From contig JBDNDK010000019.1 of assembly GCA_046719185.1 (NCBI GenBank), positions 1 through 24,220 on the forward strand: a DNA stretch of 24,220 nucleotides, read 5' to 3'. Made by a program: the position numbers and the translations under genes. The stretch is from JBDNDK01 sp046719185 (GTDB lineage Bacteria; Armatimonadota; UBA5829). Shown here piece after piece: positions 1 through 8,037 of this stretch. Every line of letters begins with the position of its first letter. The stretch's first letter is position 1. The notes beneath the pieces were generated by a model. It did not search any database. It worked only from the letters and a program-made list of their open reading frames with translations, and had not been told where the DNA came from.

Positions 1-2
1 CA

Positions 3-83
3 AGATCTAAAAGAAAATCAAAGATAGATTCTGTTGCTGCAGCTGTAATTCTGCAAAGGTATCTTGAAAAAAAGAAAAAATAG
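3..83 (+). CDS. ruvX: RuvX/YqgF family Holliday-junction resolvase-like protein, C-terminal fragment
   Basis: The window opens inside a gene. The frame from base 3 reads 26 residues to a TAG at 81-83 and contains DSVAAAVILQRYLE followed by a lysine-rich tail. This matches the usual end of the RuvX/YqgF family: the last catalytic Asp, then a short Ala-rich segment and an ILQxYL helix. The family is a RNase H-fold nuclease implicated in 16S rRNA 5'-end maturation and possibly Holliday-junction resolution. The mltG ATG follows 4 bases after the stop, and ruvX next to mltG is a common gene order, which supports the call. Most of the protein lies outside the window, so the assignment rests on a short match plus context. 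Confidence 0.72.
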   Translation, partial: RSKRKSKIDSVAAAVILQRYLEKKKK

Positions 84-87
84 AGAT

Positions 88-1155
88 ATGAAATTATTAA
101 AACAAGTGATAGCTTCAACAAAAAAATATATTGCAGCATTACTTATATTATTAGTGATAATAATATGGACACTTGTTCTTGGTTCTTTACCGGTGGATAT
201 GAGAACAGAAGGCAAGGTGGTATCTGTTACAATTCCTAGAGGGACACCAGCTAGAAAAGTGGCAGAAATATTGCAAAAAGAAAAAGTGATTAGAAGCAAA
301 GCTGTTTTTATGTTCACTATCAAAGCGAGCGGTTTATCGAAATTTATAAAACCGGGGATGTATGACATAAATACAAGTATGAATTTGCCTGAAATTATCA
401 GAATGATTGTGGAAGGCAGAACAGTTAGCACTTGGATAACTTTCCCTGAAGGCTTTACAGCAAGACAAATGGGTGAGACTCTTGAAAAAGCTGAAAAGAT
501 GATGAGTGATGATTTCACATATACAGCTTTGGATTTTAATATTCAAAATCAGCTGCCTTATTTTGTGTTTTCCAATAATCTGGAAGGTTATCTGTTTCCT
601 GATACATATTTGGTTTCAAGGTCTGATAGTCCTGAAATGTTGATACAAAAGATGCTCAGGGCATTTGAGACTAAAGTAATCAAAAATCACAAAGATGAAC
701 TAAGCAAGGCAATAAAAGAGAAATTTGGCTATGATGAGGATAGGTTTGCAGAAGGTCTATATAAAATATTGATAGTAGCTTCAATGGTTGAAAGAGAGAC
801 TAGAATAGCTGATGAAAGACCTATAGTTTCTGCTGTCATTTGGAACAGACTAAATAAGAATATGAGGCTTGAAATTGATGCAACAGTTACATATATAGCA
901 GGTGAAAGCAAAGGTAATAAAAATAGAGTTTTATATAGTGATTTGAAGAATCAAAATCCTCATAATACATACAAAATTAAAGGGCTTCCTCCAACACCTA
1001 TATCAAATCCCGGATTAAAAAGCATACTAGCATCAGCTAACCCTGCAGATGTTGATTATTTATATTATGTAGCAAAAAGTGATGGAAGTCATATATTCAG
1101 CAGAACATACAATGAGCATTTGAATGCTATAAAAAAAGCAAGAAGTGGACAATAG
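88..1155 (+). CDS. mltG: Endolytic murein transglycosylase MltG
   Basis: A membrane-anchored lytic transglycosylase that cleaves nascent peptidoglycan strands and sets glycan length. The 355-residue product has a basic N-terminus, one transmembrane segment (about residues 14-32), a LysM-like region (about 43-110) and a C-terminal YceG catalytic domain. The family active-site block reads ASMVERET (231-238), with the catalytic Glu expected at E235, followed by the conserved NRL and a MRLEIDATVTY block. The C-terminal KGLPPTPISNPG segment is also typical. I chose ATG 88 because it lies 4 bases after the ruvX stop and starts directly before the membrane anchor. An in-frame TTG at 64 would overlap ruvX and add only eight charged residues. 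The stop codon abuts the yqeG ATG, so the two are probably translated together. The length is normal for the family. Confidence 0.95.
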   Translation: MKLLKQVIASTKKYIAALLILLVIIIWTLVLGSLPVDMRTEGKVVSVTIPRGTPARKVAEILQKEKVIRSKAVFMFTIKASGLSKFIKPGMYDINTSMNLPEIIRMIVEGRTVSTWITFPEGFTARQMGETLEKAEKMMSDDFTYTALDFNIQNQLPYFVFSNNLEGYLFPDTYLVSRSDSPEMLIQKMLRAFETKVIKNHKDELSKAIKEKFGYDEDRFAEGLYKILIVASMVERETRIADERPIVSAVIWNRLNKNMRLEIDATVTYIAGESKGNKNRVLYSDLKNQNPHNTYKIKGLPPTPISNPGLKSILASANPADVDYLYYVAKSDGSHIFSRTYNEHLNAIKKARSGQ

Positions 1156-1731
1156 ATGCTTAAATTTTTTAAAAAGCTTACTCCTGATTGTTATGAGAAA
1201 TCCATTAGTGATATCAACTTAGAATATTTACATTCTAAAGAATATAATACTCTGCTTATTGATTTGGACAACACCATTTTGCCTTGGAAAAGTTCTGATG
1301 TGCCAAAGGAAAGTATTGATTGGATAAAAAAAGCAAAAAGTATGGGATTTAATATCTGCATTGTTTCTAATACTCATTATCCAAAGAGATTAAAAAAGAT
1401 ATCAGATAAGCTTGGTGTTGAATATATTTATAATGCAATGAAGCCTAGAAAAGCATGTTTTGATAGGGCACTTAAAATATTTGAGGATAGAGATAATAAT
1501 ATAAAAAATAATATAAAACCAGTAGTAGTTGGAGACCAATTATTCACTGATATTTATGGTGGAAATAGGTGTGGCATCTTCACTATACTAGTAAAGCCTA
1601 TGGACAAAACAGAGTTCATTGGCACAAGAATAAACAGGCTTTTTGAAGCTGTTGTACTTAGATTTATAGGTGATTCTTTGAAGGGAACAAAGTCATTTTT
1701 GAATAAGTCAGAAAAAGAGGATGATAAATGA
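1156..1731 (+). CDS. yqeG: YqeG family HAD-IIIA-type phosphatase
   Basis: A small haloacid-dehalogenase-fold hydrolase of 191 residues. The nucleophile motif DLDNT is at 36-40 (D36 nucleophile, D38 general acid/base). The motif II Thr/Ser is in IVSNT near residue 75, the motif III Lys lies in MKPRKACF, and the motif IV acidic pair is in VVGDQLFTD. The GNRCGIFTILVKPM segment after motif IV is characteristic of the YqeG (HAD IIIA) family. The physiological substrate of the family is unsettled. The ATG follows the mltG stop with no gap, and the gene overlaps aroE by ATGA, so it is the middle cistron of a tightly coupled mltG-yqeG-aroE unit. The C-terminus is a polar, lysine-rich tail. Confidence 0.92.
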   Translation: MLKFFKKLTPDCYEKSISDINLEYLHSKEYNTLLIDLDNTILPWKSSDVPKESIDWIKKAKSMGFNICIVSNTHYPKRLKKISDKLGVEYIYNAMKPRKACFDRALKIFEDRDNNIKNNIKPVVVGDQLFTDIYGGNRCGIFTILVKPMDKTEFIGTRINRLFEAVVLRFIGDSLKGTKSFLNKSEKEDDK

Positions 1732-2585
1732 TAATTACTGGCAAAACAAAAGTTCTTGGAGTGTTTGGTCATCCTATAGCCCATAGTGTTTCTCCTGCAA
1801 TGCATAATGCGGCTATTAAAGCTCTGGGACTTGATTATATATATGTTCCTTTTCATGTTCTCCCAGAATTGTTAGAATCTGCTGTTACTGGCACTAGAGC
1901 ATTAAATATATCTGGTTTTAATGTTACAATTCCTCACAAAGAAAATGTGATAAAATATTTGGATGATATAAGCAAGACAGCAGAGAGAATAAGATCTGTG
2001 AATACTGTTGTAAATAAAGATAATAAACTTTATGGACACAGCACAGATGGAGAAGGTTTTATAAGAAGTCTTGAAGCCAGTTTTGGAAATATAATTGGAT
2101 GCAAAACAGCAATATTGGGTGCCGGTGGTTCTGCAAGAGCTGTTGGTTATGCGTTGGCTGATGCAAATTGCAGTATTGTGTTTTTTAATAGAACTGTGAA
2201 GAGAGCAGTTGAACTTGCAGATGAACTGAATAATTATTACTCTAGAAAAGTTGCATCAGCATTGAGTTTGTCTGATGATTTGTTATCTGAGAGTTTGAAG
2301 GATATAGATTTAATTGTGAACACAACATCTGTTGGTATGAGTCCTGATAATGATGGGATTCCAATATCACCTTTATTCCTTGGATCAGATCATATGGTGT
2401 ATGATTTGGTTTATAATCCTCTCCAGACAAGGCTGGTTTTTGAGGCTTTGGAAAAGGGAGCAAGAGCAGCGAATGGTTTGGGGATGTTGGTATATCAGGG
2501 AGCTGTTGCTTTTGAAATGTGGACAGGTAAACCGGCACCTGTTGATGTGATGTATGCTGCAGCATTAAAATGCTTTGAAAAATGA
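1728..2585 (+). CDS. aroE: Shikimate dehydrogenase (NADP+)
   Basis: Reduces 3-dehydroshikimate to shikimate in aromatic amino-acid synthesis. The 285-residue protein has the full motif set: the shikimate-binding SVS in GHPIAHSVSPAMHN (14-27), the catalytic Lys K71 in NVTIPHKENV, NTV at 92-94, the catalytic Asp D107 in GHSTDGEG, the dinucleotide-binding GAGGSA (131-136) with NRT after the second strand, VNTTSVGMSP, YDLVYNP and the C-terminal GLGMLVYQGAVAFEMWTG. NRT after beta-2 suits NADP preference, as in AroE rather than YdiB. The start ATG overlaps the yqeG stop (ATGA) and has an AGAGG site 7 bases upstream. No other shikimate-pathway gene is in the window. Confidence 0.96.
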   Translation: MIITGKTKVLGVFGHPIAHSVSPAMHNAAIKALGLDYIYVPFHVLPELLESAVTGTRALNISGFNVTIPHKENVIKYLDDISKTAERIRSVNTVVNKDNKLYGHSTDGEGFIRSLEASFGNIIGCKTAILGAGGSARAVGYALADANCSIVFFNRTVKRAVELADELNNYYSRKVASALSLSDDLLSESLKDIDLIVNTTSVGMSPDNDGIPISPLFLGSDHMVYDLVYNPLQTRLVFEALEKGARAANGLGMLVYQGAVAFEMWTGKPAPVDVMYAAALKCFEK

Positions 2586-2635
2586 TTGTTTGGAAATTAT
2601 ATATTTTACTTAGAGTTTTATAGAGGTGAATTAAA

Positions 2636-4417
2636 ATGGCAAGAAAAGAACTGGGAGAGGCACTTCTTGAAAAAGGTGTTATCAGCCAAAGCCAGCTTGA
2701 TCAAGCAAGAGAAGTGCAGAAAAGTGCACCCGGTGACATAGGAAGAATAATTATTGACTTAGGGTTTGCTGATGAGAAGTCTATTGCAAAAGTGAGAGCT
2801 GAAACACTTGGCTTAACCTTTGTAGATTTAGATGAGTATAAAATAGATGAGTCTGCTGTCAAACTTATTCCAGAGCACATTGCAAAAAGACACAAAGCTA
2901 TTGCAATTGCAAAGAATGGACAAAAATTGCTTGTGGCTTTAGTTAATCCTTCAGATCCTCTTGCAATACAGGATATAAAGCTTGCTAGTGGTATGACAAT
3001 AGCTATAGCACTTGGAACAGAAGATGATGTGATGCAAGCAATAGACAGAAGTTATAAAAATATTGATAGCACAGAGTCTGGACTTTTGCCAGTGCCTGCT
3101 GAAACCACAATTACCTTTGAAGAAGACAGCGGCAAGATAGGACTTTCTGCTGATTTAAGGCAGGCAATAGCTGGATATGGTGCAGATGATTTATCCGGCA
3201 CTGAAGATGACCCTGACAAAATGAAAGATATGTCAGAGGAAGCACCTATAGTAAAAATTGCTCATCTTGTGATACAAAATGCAATCAAAGAAGGTGCCAG
3301 TGATATCCATGTTGAACCTGACAGAAAAAATGTAAGAGTAAGATATAGAATAGATGGTGTTTTGCATGAAGTTATGCAGCTTCCTAAACATCTTGAAAGA
3401 CCTCTTATTTCAAGATTCAAGATTATGTCTGAGATAAATATTGCCGAAAGAAGAGTTCCTCAGGATGGTCGTATTGCTATAAGGCTTTCTAAAGAAAACA
3501 AAGATTTTGATCTTCGTGTATCTTCATTGCCTACTGTAAATGGTGAGAAGATAGTTATGAGAATTCTTGATAAGAGCAGTGTTTTGATTGGTTTGAATAA
3601 GTTAGGATTCACTGCTAGCAATCAGGCTGATGTTGAAGAACTGGTGGCACAGCCAAATGGTATGTTTATCACTACAGGACCTACTGGTAGTGGAAAAACA
3701 ACAACACTATACTCTGTGCTTCACAAACTTAATTCTATTGAGAAGAATATCATCACAGTTGAAGATCCTGTTGAATATCAGTTGGCAGGCATTTCTCAGG
3801 TGCAGGTAAACAGAAAAGCAGGTCTCACATTTGCATCTGCTTTAAGATCATTCTTGAGGCAAGACCCGGACATAATAATGGTTGGTGAAATTAGAGACCT
3901 TGAAACCGGTGAGATTGGTGTTGAGGCAGCTCTTACTGGTCACTTAGTTCTCTCTACACTTCACACAAATGATGCTCCTAGTGCTGTTATCAGACTTGTG
4001 GATATGGGTGTTGAACCATATCTTATTTCTGCTACTGTTGTTGGTGTTTTAGCTCAGAGACTAGCAAGAAAGATTTGCTCAAGCTGTAAGAAACCATATC
4101 AGGTTCCTGGTACAGAACTGAGAAGATTTGGGTTTAGACCGGAAGATCCTAATGCACTGGTTACTTTATACAGAGGTGAAGGTTGTGATGTATGCAGGTT
4201 TACTGGATACAAGGGAAGAATTGGTATTTATGAGTTGATGAAAATAAATGATGAAATTAGAGAACTTGTTGTGAGAAGAGCACCTCTTGCAGATATTAGA
4301 GAAGCAGCAAAGGCAAATGGTATGTCTGAGCTGAGAGAAGATGGGCTTCAAAAAGTCCTTGAAGGTGTTACTACTCCAGAAGAAGTAATGAGAGTTGTAT
4401 TTACAGCTGGTGGATAA
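2636..4417 (+). CDS. pilB: Type IV pilus assembly ATPase PilB (GspE/PulE family)
   Basis: The cytoplasmic hexameric ATPase that powers pilus extension, or pseudopilus assembly in type II secretion. The 593 residues show an N-terminal MshEN-type domain (about 1-140), an acidic linker, an N2 domain (about 200-320) and a RecA-like ATPase. Walker A is GPTGSGKT (348-355), the Asp box lies around VEDPVEYQ (375-382), Walker B is in DPDIIMVGE (410-418), and the His box is TGHLVLSTLHTND. A zinc-binding tetracysteine (C481, C484, C517, C520) is present, as in PilB/GspE and unlike PilT. A GAGGTGA site at 2623-2629 precedes the ATG. GspE and PilB are hard to separate by sequence; the adjacent pilT favours a type IV pilus. 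It is about 50 bases downstream of aroE and may share its transcript. Confidence 0.95.
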   Translation: MARKELGEALLEKGVISQSQLDQAREVQKSAPGDIGRIIIDLGFADEKSIAKVRAETLGLTFVDLDEYKIDESAVKLIPEHIAKRHKAIAIAKNGQKLLVALVNPSDPLAIQDIKLASGMTIAIALGTEDDVMQAIDRSYKNIDSTESGLLPVPAETTITFEEDSGKIGLSADLRQAIAGYGADDLSGTEDDPDKMKDMSEEAPIVKIAHLVIQNAIKEGASDIHVEPDRKNVRVRYRIDGVLHEVMQLPKHLERPLISRFKIMSEINIAERRVPQDGRIAIRLSKENKDFDLRVSSLPTVNGEKIVMRILDKSSVLIGLNKLGFTASNQADVEELVAQPNGMFITTGPTGSGKTTTLYSVLHKLNSIEKNIITVEDPVEYQLAGISQVQVNRKAGLTFASALRSFLRQDPDIIMVGEIRDLETGEIGVEAALTGHLVLSTLHTNDAPSAVIRLVDMGVEPYLISATVVGVLAQRLARKICSSCKKPYQVPGTELRRFGFRPEDPNALVTLYRGEGCDVCRFTGYKGRIGIYELMKINDEIRELVVRRAPLADIREAAKANGMSELREDGLQKVLEGVTTPEEVMRVVFTAGG

Positions 4418-4583
4418 GATTTAATTGTGGATGAGAGATTTATTATTAGTTTGGCAATTAGTATCATAATCTTATTCTGAAAAAAGTGAAAAATCTGTTT
4501 TCATAGATATTATTTGTTGCAAGCTAATTAAAATGATAAATATTACATTTGCTTATATATTATAATTCGGGGACAAAATTATT

Positions 4584-5726
4584 ATGGAACAAAGAAGAGC
4601 AAGTGAGCCTAAAAAGCTTGATGAAATACATGTAGATGATCTATTAAAGGAGATTGTTGAAAGAGGTGCAAGTGATATGCACATCTGTGTTGGAGTGCCA
4701 CCAATCCTTAGAATTGATGGCAAACTTCAGGCATTGAATTTTGAGAAATTTCAACCAATGCAGACACAGACAATGCTTTATGCAATTCTCACAGATGAAC
4801 AGATACAAAGATTTGAAGAACATTGGGAGTTGGACTTTTCATATTCATTGCAAAACCTTGCAAGATTTCGTGTAAACATATTCAAAGACAAAGGTACAGT
4901 TGCAGCAGCGTTCAGACTTATTCCAATGAAAATACCAACAATCAAAGAGCTTGGTCTTCCTCCTGTGCTGGAAACAATAACAAGATTTCCAAGAGGTCTT
5001 GTATTGGTAACTGGTCCTACTGGTTCTGGTAAATCTACATCTTTGGCAGCTATGATAAATCAGATAAATCATGAACATAGTCATCATATAATTACTATTG
5101 AAGACCCAATAGAATATTTGCATCAGCATAGAATGAGTATTATAAACCAAAGAGAGGTAGGTCAGGATACAAAAGAATTTGCAAACGCTCTGAGAGCTGC
5201 ATTGAGAGAAGACCCTGATGTTATACTTGTTGGTGAAATGAGAGACCTTGAAACAATGCAGAATGCAATTAGGGCTGCTGAAACTGGTCACCTTGTATTT
5301 GCAACTCTTCACACAAACTCAGCTGCTCAGACAGTTGATAGAGTTGTGGACTCATTCCCTGCAAGCCAGCAGGAACAGATTAGACTTATGCTTTCAAACT
5401 CATTGCAGGCTGTTATTTGTCAGCAGCTATTGCCAAGAGCAGGTTTACCGGGAAGAGTGTGTTGTATGGAAATTATGCTTGCAACACCTGCTATTAGAAA
5501 CTTGGTTAGAGAAGCAAAATCTCACCAGATTACATCTATTATTCAGACTAGTGCAGAGGTTGGTATGCAGACTATGGATCAGCATTTAAGAGATCTTTAT
5601 CTAAAGGGAGTGATTGCTTATGATGATGCAATAACTAGAGCTATGAACCCTGAAGAACTCAAGAAAATGATTGCTGCATCAAAGCCCGGAATGCCTAGTG
5701 GAGATCAGATTCCAAGAAGAATTTAA
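4584..5726 (+). CDS. pilT: Type IV pilus retraction ATPase PilT
   Basis: The hexameric motor that depolymerises the pilus and drives twitching motility. The 380-residue protein has a PAS-like N-domain (about 1-115), Walker A GPTGSGKS (144-151), an Asp box in EDPIEYLH, Walker B in DPDVILVGE (210-218), the His box TGHLVFATLHT and the PilT-diagnostic retraction motif AIRNLVRE (303-310). It lacks the tetracysteine of PilB. A GGGGA site at 4569-4573 precedes the ATG. The 166-base gap after pilB holds a TTGCAA/ATATTA pair 17 bases apart (4517-4545), which could be a weak internal promoter, and no convincing terminator. Presence of PilT argues for a dynamic, retractable pilus rather than a pure secretion system. 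Confidence 0.96.
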   Translation: MEQRRASEPKKLDEIHVDDLLKEIVERGASDMHICVGVPPILRIDGKLQALNFEKFQPMQTQTMLYAILTDEQIQRFEEHWELDFSYSLQNLARFRVNIFKDKGTVAAAFRLIPMKIPTIKELGLPPVLETITRFPRGLVLVTGPTGSGKSTSLAAMINQINHEHSHHIITIEDPIEYLHQHRMSIINQREVGQDTKEFANALRAALREDPDVILVGEMRDLETMQNAIRAAETGHLVFATLHTNSAAQTVDRVVDSFPASQQEQIRLMLSNSLQAVICQQLLPRAGLPGRVCCMEIMLATPAIRNLVREAKSHQITSIIQTSAEVGMQTMDQHLRDLYLKGVIAYDDAITRAMNPEELKKMIAASKPGMPSGDQIPRRI

Positions 5727-5757
5727 TTTTGTTATAAGCCTATAAGGAGACAGAAAA

Positions 5758-6972
5758 ATGCCTACATATAGTTATGTGATAAGAGATGCATCTGGGCAGT
5801 CATTGAATGGTTCATCTGATGCCGAAAATGATGAAATTCTGCGTAAGAGACTGATAGAGCAGGGTTTTGAAGTTGTCAGTATACAGCAATCAAAGTCTGC
5901 AAAGAAAAAATCAATTGCAGCTGGTGGTATAAAGAAGAGTGAGTTGGCTGTGTTTTGCAGGCAGTTTTCAACTATGATTGATGCTGGTGTATCTCTTGTT
6001 AGATGCCTTACTGTTCTTAGTGAGCAGGCTAGAAGCCCTAAGCTGAAAGCTGTTCTTAATGAGGTAAGAAGTGAGGTTGAGGCAGGTAAATATTTGTCAA
6101 ATGCTCTTGAGAAGTTTCCACAGGCATTTGATAGGCTCTTTATAGGTCTTGTAAGAGCAGGTGAGACTGGTGGTGTGCTTGAAGAGTCTTTGCAAAGACT
6201 TTCACACTTCTTGGAAAAGGAAGTTGAACTTAGAAGAAAAGTAAAATCAGCTCTCACATATCCGACTATAGTTTTGGTATTTGCTCTTCTTGTTGTACTT
6301 CTTCTTATGACATTTATCATACCTCAGTTTATGACATTGTTTAATGACTTAGGTATTGAAGAGATGCCCGGACCTACAAGAATGCTGCAAGTTACAAGTG
6401 CCTTTATATTAAACAAATGGTATATTATGATCATTGGTGTTGTGGCATTTATTATTGCTTTTAGAGCTTTTGTCAAAACAAAATTTGGCAGAAGATCTTA
6501 TGATAAGTTTAAGTTAAAAATACCTGTTTTAGGTTCACTTAATCATAAAGTAGCACTTGCTAGGTTCTCAAGAACTCTTGCAACATTGCTTTCTAGTGGT
6601 GTGCCTATTTTATCTGCAATGGAAACTGTAGCTGGAACTGTTGCAAATGATATTCTTCATGATGCTATTATGGCAGCTAGGGCTAGAATTAGAGAAGGTG
6701 ACCAAATAGCTGAGCCTCTTGCTGCAAGTAAGATGTTTCCACCAATGGTTACTCAGATGATTTCTGTTGGTCAGGAATCTGGTGCTTTGGATACTATGCT
6801 TTCAAAGGTTGCAGATTTTTATGAAGATGAGGTGGATGTGGCAGTTGCATCACTCACTGCCTCAATTGAACCATTGCTAATAGTATCTCTTGGTTTTATT
6901 GTAGGTTTCATTGTAATATCTTTATTCCTGCCATTGCTTTCAATTATCAATAACTTGTCAGGTGCTCAGTAA
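5758..6972 (+). CDS. pilC: Type IV pilus inner-membrane platform protein PilC (GspF family)
   Basis: The polytopic platform protein that couples PilB/PilT to pilin insertion or extraction. The 404 residues contain two T2SSF cytoplasmic domains (about 64-187 and 266-390), with hydrophobic segments at about 168-190, 221-238 and 371-393, the standard three-helix topology. Conserved pieces include FCRQFSTMIDAGVSLVRC in domain 1 and the related FSRTLATLLSSGVPILSAME in domain 2, both followed by a GE(T/S)GG/GA turn. A strong AAGGAGA site at 5744-5750 precedes the ATG. It lies 31 bases after pilT and 3 bases before pilD, so the pil genes form one operon. Confidence 0.95.
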   Translation: MPTYSYVIRDASGQSLNGSSDAENDEILRKRLIEQGFEVVSIQQSKSAKKKSIAAGGIKKSELAVFCRQFSTMIDAGVSLVRCLTVLSEQARSPKLKAVLNEVRSEVEAGKYLSNALEKFPQAFDRLFIGLVRAGETGGVLEESLQRLSHFLEKEVELRRKVKSALTYPTIVLVFALLVVLLLMTFIIPQFMTLFNDLGIEEMPGPTRMLQVTSAFILNKWYIMIIGVVAFIIAFRAFVKTKFGRRSYDKFKLKIPVLGSLNHKVALARFSRTLATLLSSGVPILSAMETVAGTVANDILHDAIMAARARIREGDQIAEPLAASKMFPPMVTQMISVGQESGALDTMLSKVADFYEDEVDVAVASLTASIEPLLIVSLGFIVGFIVISLFLPLLSIINNLSGAQ

Positions 6973-6975
6973 AAT

Positions 6976-7863
6976 ATGTTACCAATCTACATAGGAGCAC
7001 CGATTGCCTTTATATACGGCATAATTGTTGGCAGTTTTCTGAATGTTTGTATATATAGAATGCCGGAGGATAAATCAGTTATAAATCCTCCGTCGCATTG
7101 TCCTATTTGCAATACAAGATTGAGAGGGCTAGATTTAGTCCCTCTCTTTAGTTTTTTATTTCTTGGCAAAAAATGCAGATATTGCAAAACCCCTATTAGT
7201 TGGAGATATTTTTTAATAGAGCTATTAACTGGTGTGTTCTTTACATTAGTTTATTTTAAGCATGGATATTCTATTGATTTCTTTGCTTATGTGCTGTTTG
7301 GATCTGCTCTTATCATTGCATTTTTTGTTGATTTAGAGCATCTTATTATTCCTGATCAAGTGTGGCAGGTTGGAGCTGTGGTTGGATTAGGAAAAGATAT
7401 AGCTCATATAATAGCTGGCAGTGGTGGATATGTTCAAATTCCAATACCATTTACTGAGATATCATTTCCAATGCTCAATTCAATAATAGGCTTTCTGATA
7501 TGTGGTGGCATATTTTATATTATTGGGTATGTATCTTTTTATATATTTATGCCAAAAGATGAGAAGAGTCAGGAAGAATATGAAGGCGGAATGGGAGCAG
7601 GTGATGTGAAGCTTGCTGCCGGCACTGGTGCTGTGTTGGGAGTTTTGCCTGCAATAGTGTCATTCTTCATTGCAATAGTATTAGGAGCATTTATTGGTGT
7701 TGGAATACTTATTGCAAGATCAAGGCAGAAAAGCAAAGATGTGGAATGGAGAACACAGATACCATTTGGACCTTTTATGGTTGTTGGTGCAATGGCATGG
7801 ATGTTTGCAGACAAGCAACTAATATGGCTATGGAGTGCATGGGTAAATTTTGTAGCTCCATAG
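6976..7863 (+). CDS. pilD: Prepilin peptidase / N-methyltransferase PilD
   Basis: A membrane aspartic protease that cleaves the leader of type IV prepilins and N-methylates the new N-terminus. The 295 residues include an N-terminal methyltransferase-associated loop with two CxxC pairs (C42/C45 and C67/C70), several membrane segments, and the two catalytic aspartates in the expected places: D119 in FFVDLEHLIIPD and D210 in GMGAGDVKLA. The presence of the cysteine loop indicates the bifunctional form. Start: ATG 6976, three bases after the pilC stop, with an AGGTG site inside the end of pilC. There is no substrate pilin gene next to it, so its substrates must be encoded elsewhere. Confidence 0.95.
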   Translation: MLPIYIGAPIAFIYGIIVGSFLNVCIYRMPEDKSVINPPSHCPICNTRLRGLDLVPLFSFLFLGKKCRYCKTPISWRYFLIELLTGVFFTLVYFKHGYSIDFFAYVLFGSALIIAFFVDLEHLIIPDQVWQVGAVVGLGKDIAHIIAGSGGYVQIPIPFTEISFPMLNSIIGFLICGGIFYIIGYVSFYIFMPKDEKSQEEYEGGMGAGDVKLAAGTGAVLGVLPAIVSFFIAIVLGAFIGVGILIARSRQKSKDVEWRTQIPFGPFMVVGAMAWMFADKQLIWLWSAWVNFVAP

Positions 7864-7885
7864 ATATTTTAAATATTCAAGAATC

Positions 7886-7914
7886 TTTACATACCTCAAT
7901 TTCAAATATATAAT
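7886..7914 (+). promoter_or_regulatory. Sigma-70/A-type promoter for tRNA-Val
   Basis: TTTACA (7886-7891), a 17-base spacer and a perfect TATAAT (7909-7914). The -10 box ends 13 bases before the mature tRNA 5' end, implying a very short leader. No terminator is visible between the tRNA and the next CDS, so this promoter probably also drives the two downstream protein genes. Confidence 0.75.
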
Positions 7915-7927
7915 TCATATATGAATT

Positions 7928-8002
7928 GGGCGGTTAGATCAGGGGGAGATCGCTTCGTTGACACCGAAGAGGCCACTGGTTCAAATCCAGTACCGCCCAC
8001 CA
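7928..8002 (+). tRNA. tRNA-Val (anticodon GAC), CCA encoded
   Basis: A full cloverleaf can be folded by eye: 7-bp acceptor GGGCGGT/ACCGCCC, a 4-bp D stem GATC/GATC, anticodon stem CTTCG/CGAAG with loop TTGACAC (anticodon GAC, 34-36), a 5-base variable loop, T stem ACTGG/CCAGT with loop TTCAAAT, discriminator A and an encoded CCA at 8000-8002. It is 75 bases long including CCA and decodes GUC/GUU. Confidence 0.96.
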
Positions 8003-8037
8003 TTTCATCCTCATCAACTTAATCTTTTGGAGAGACA

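Noticed and set aside
4480..4506. TGAAAA/TTTTCA hairpin in the pilB-pilT gap as a terminator
   Set aside because: The stem is only 6 AT-rich pairs and no T run follows. The genes look like one operon.
5772..6320. A 182-codon open frame on the minus strand inside pilC, and similar long antisense frames elsewhere
   Set aside because: They lie wholly within strongly recognised genes, lack ribosome sites and read as low-complexity or Cys/Ser-rich sequence.
7863..7880. AT palindrome after pilD as an operon terminator
   Set aside because: It is a short AT-only palindrome without a T tract, and could easily occur by chance at this base composition.
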